A stretch of 62,000 bases of DNA. Source: Tubiluchus corallicola (Eukaryota > Priapulida > Priapulimorpha > Priapulimorphida > Tubiluchidae). The DNA lies in the NCBI GenBank assembly GCA_030141605.1, contig JAQGDQ010000296.1:1-62000 (forward strand), written 5' to 3'. A program made the position numbers and the translations under genes. The notes beneath the pieces were generated by a model, which saw nothing but the letters and a program-made list of their open reading frames with translations, did not search any database and had not been told where the DNA came from. Shown here piece after piece: positions 61,437 to 62,000 of this stretch. Position 1 is the first letter of the stretch, and each line of letters starts with the position of its first letter.

Positions 61437-62000
61437 AATTGGGTTGTCTCAAGGACGAACCGCAGGGCTCGCTAATGAGCATGACAAAGCTATAAGATCT
61501 GGATTGATGACAATTAACACGTTTATTTCACAATATCATATTACATAAGAGTACACATGTCATAGCTATGCCAAGCCCCCTTGATCTATCCAGCCTCCCC
61601 TCCTGCGGTCCTGACCTGATCTGATCTTAGCTGATGTCCCTGACTTGCTGGCTTCCTCCGAGGTGCAAGTCTGACAGCGCATGAGCGGGGAAAATGGGCA
61701 CTCTACTGGCGCCAGCTTGGCGGCCTAGAGGAGCCCATTTTCGTATTAGGAATCTTAGTGGCGAGGGCATCACGTGATTGCCGCACCTTAATCTCGTGCT
61801 TAGCAGTCTGGCTTCCTTTCTAGATATATAACATATTCACTTATCAAACCATTAATCATATAACATCCTTTAATTACCGACGATGCAGCGAGACGCGGTA
61901 CCGTTATCAACATTGGAGATGATGATGATGATGATGCGAGTGTTGTTGATGTTAACGTTCTCGCCGATGTTGTTGTTGTTGATGATAATGATGATATTGA
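61437..62000. other. GC-richer end of the window with (GAT)n and (GTT)n
   Basis: No gene recognised. From about 61915 the sequence is an imperfect trinucleotide repeat (gatgatgat, gttgttgat) running to the edge. Confidence 0.6.

Overview
The window is AT-rich animal nuclear DNA, most likely from an invertebrate. The genes are split by GT-AG introns of about 0.1 to 4 kb. Their products are recognisable animal proteins, and the spacers and introns carry many DNA-transposon remnants, LINE pieces, an LTR-type miniature element and a Polinton-type polymerase fragment. I cannot name the species from sequence alone.

Layout. 1-9413: a myotubularin-related protein 9 (MTMR9) gene. Exons 1-8 and a late exon (called 12 here) lie on the minus strand. 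The three exons between them (9-11) lie on the plus strand at the left edge, with intact splice sites and matching phases. 11097-15521 (+): a four-exon SLC16/monocarboxylate-type transporter whose first intron holds a tandem satellite inside a duplicated repeat. 16893-18046 (+): a two-exon secreted EF-hand protein with a very basic tail. 18.07-25.4 kb: spacer with two terminal-inverted-repeat elements. 25.5-30.6 kb (+): two tandem paralogues of an unrecognised small protein family, the first apparently degenerate and the second a clean four-exon gene of 228 residues. 41105-32362 (-): a complete eight-exon zinc transporter of the ZnT2/3/4/8 type with an LTR-bounded miniature element in one intron. 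41.1-45.75 kb: spacer with a foldback element and a polypyrimidine tract. 45757-57343 (+): a complete eight-exon RPUSD3-type pseudouridine synthase with a dead LINE in intron 2 and a pogo-like element in intron 7. 58.17-58.9 kb (-): another LINE fragment. 60.6-61.4 kb (+): a broken protein-primed family B DNA polymerase fragment of the Polinton/Maverick type in a more GC-rich stretch.

The genes look like unrelated housekeeping and transport neighbours: an inactive phosphoinositide phosphatase adaptor, a solute carrier, a calcium-binding secreted protein, vesicular zinc loading and mitochondrial RNA modification. I see no sign that they form one pathway. The most unusual signal is the strand-split MTMR9 gene. 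It is either a misassembly, a recent nested inversion, or a gene whose mRNA needs trans-splicing of transcripts from both strands. Second is the tandem pair of unrecognised genes.
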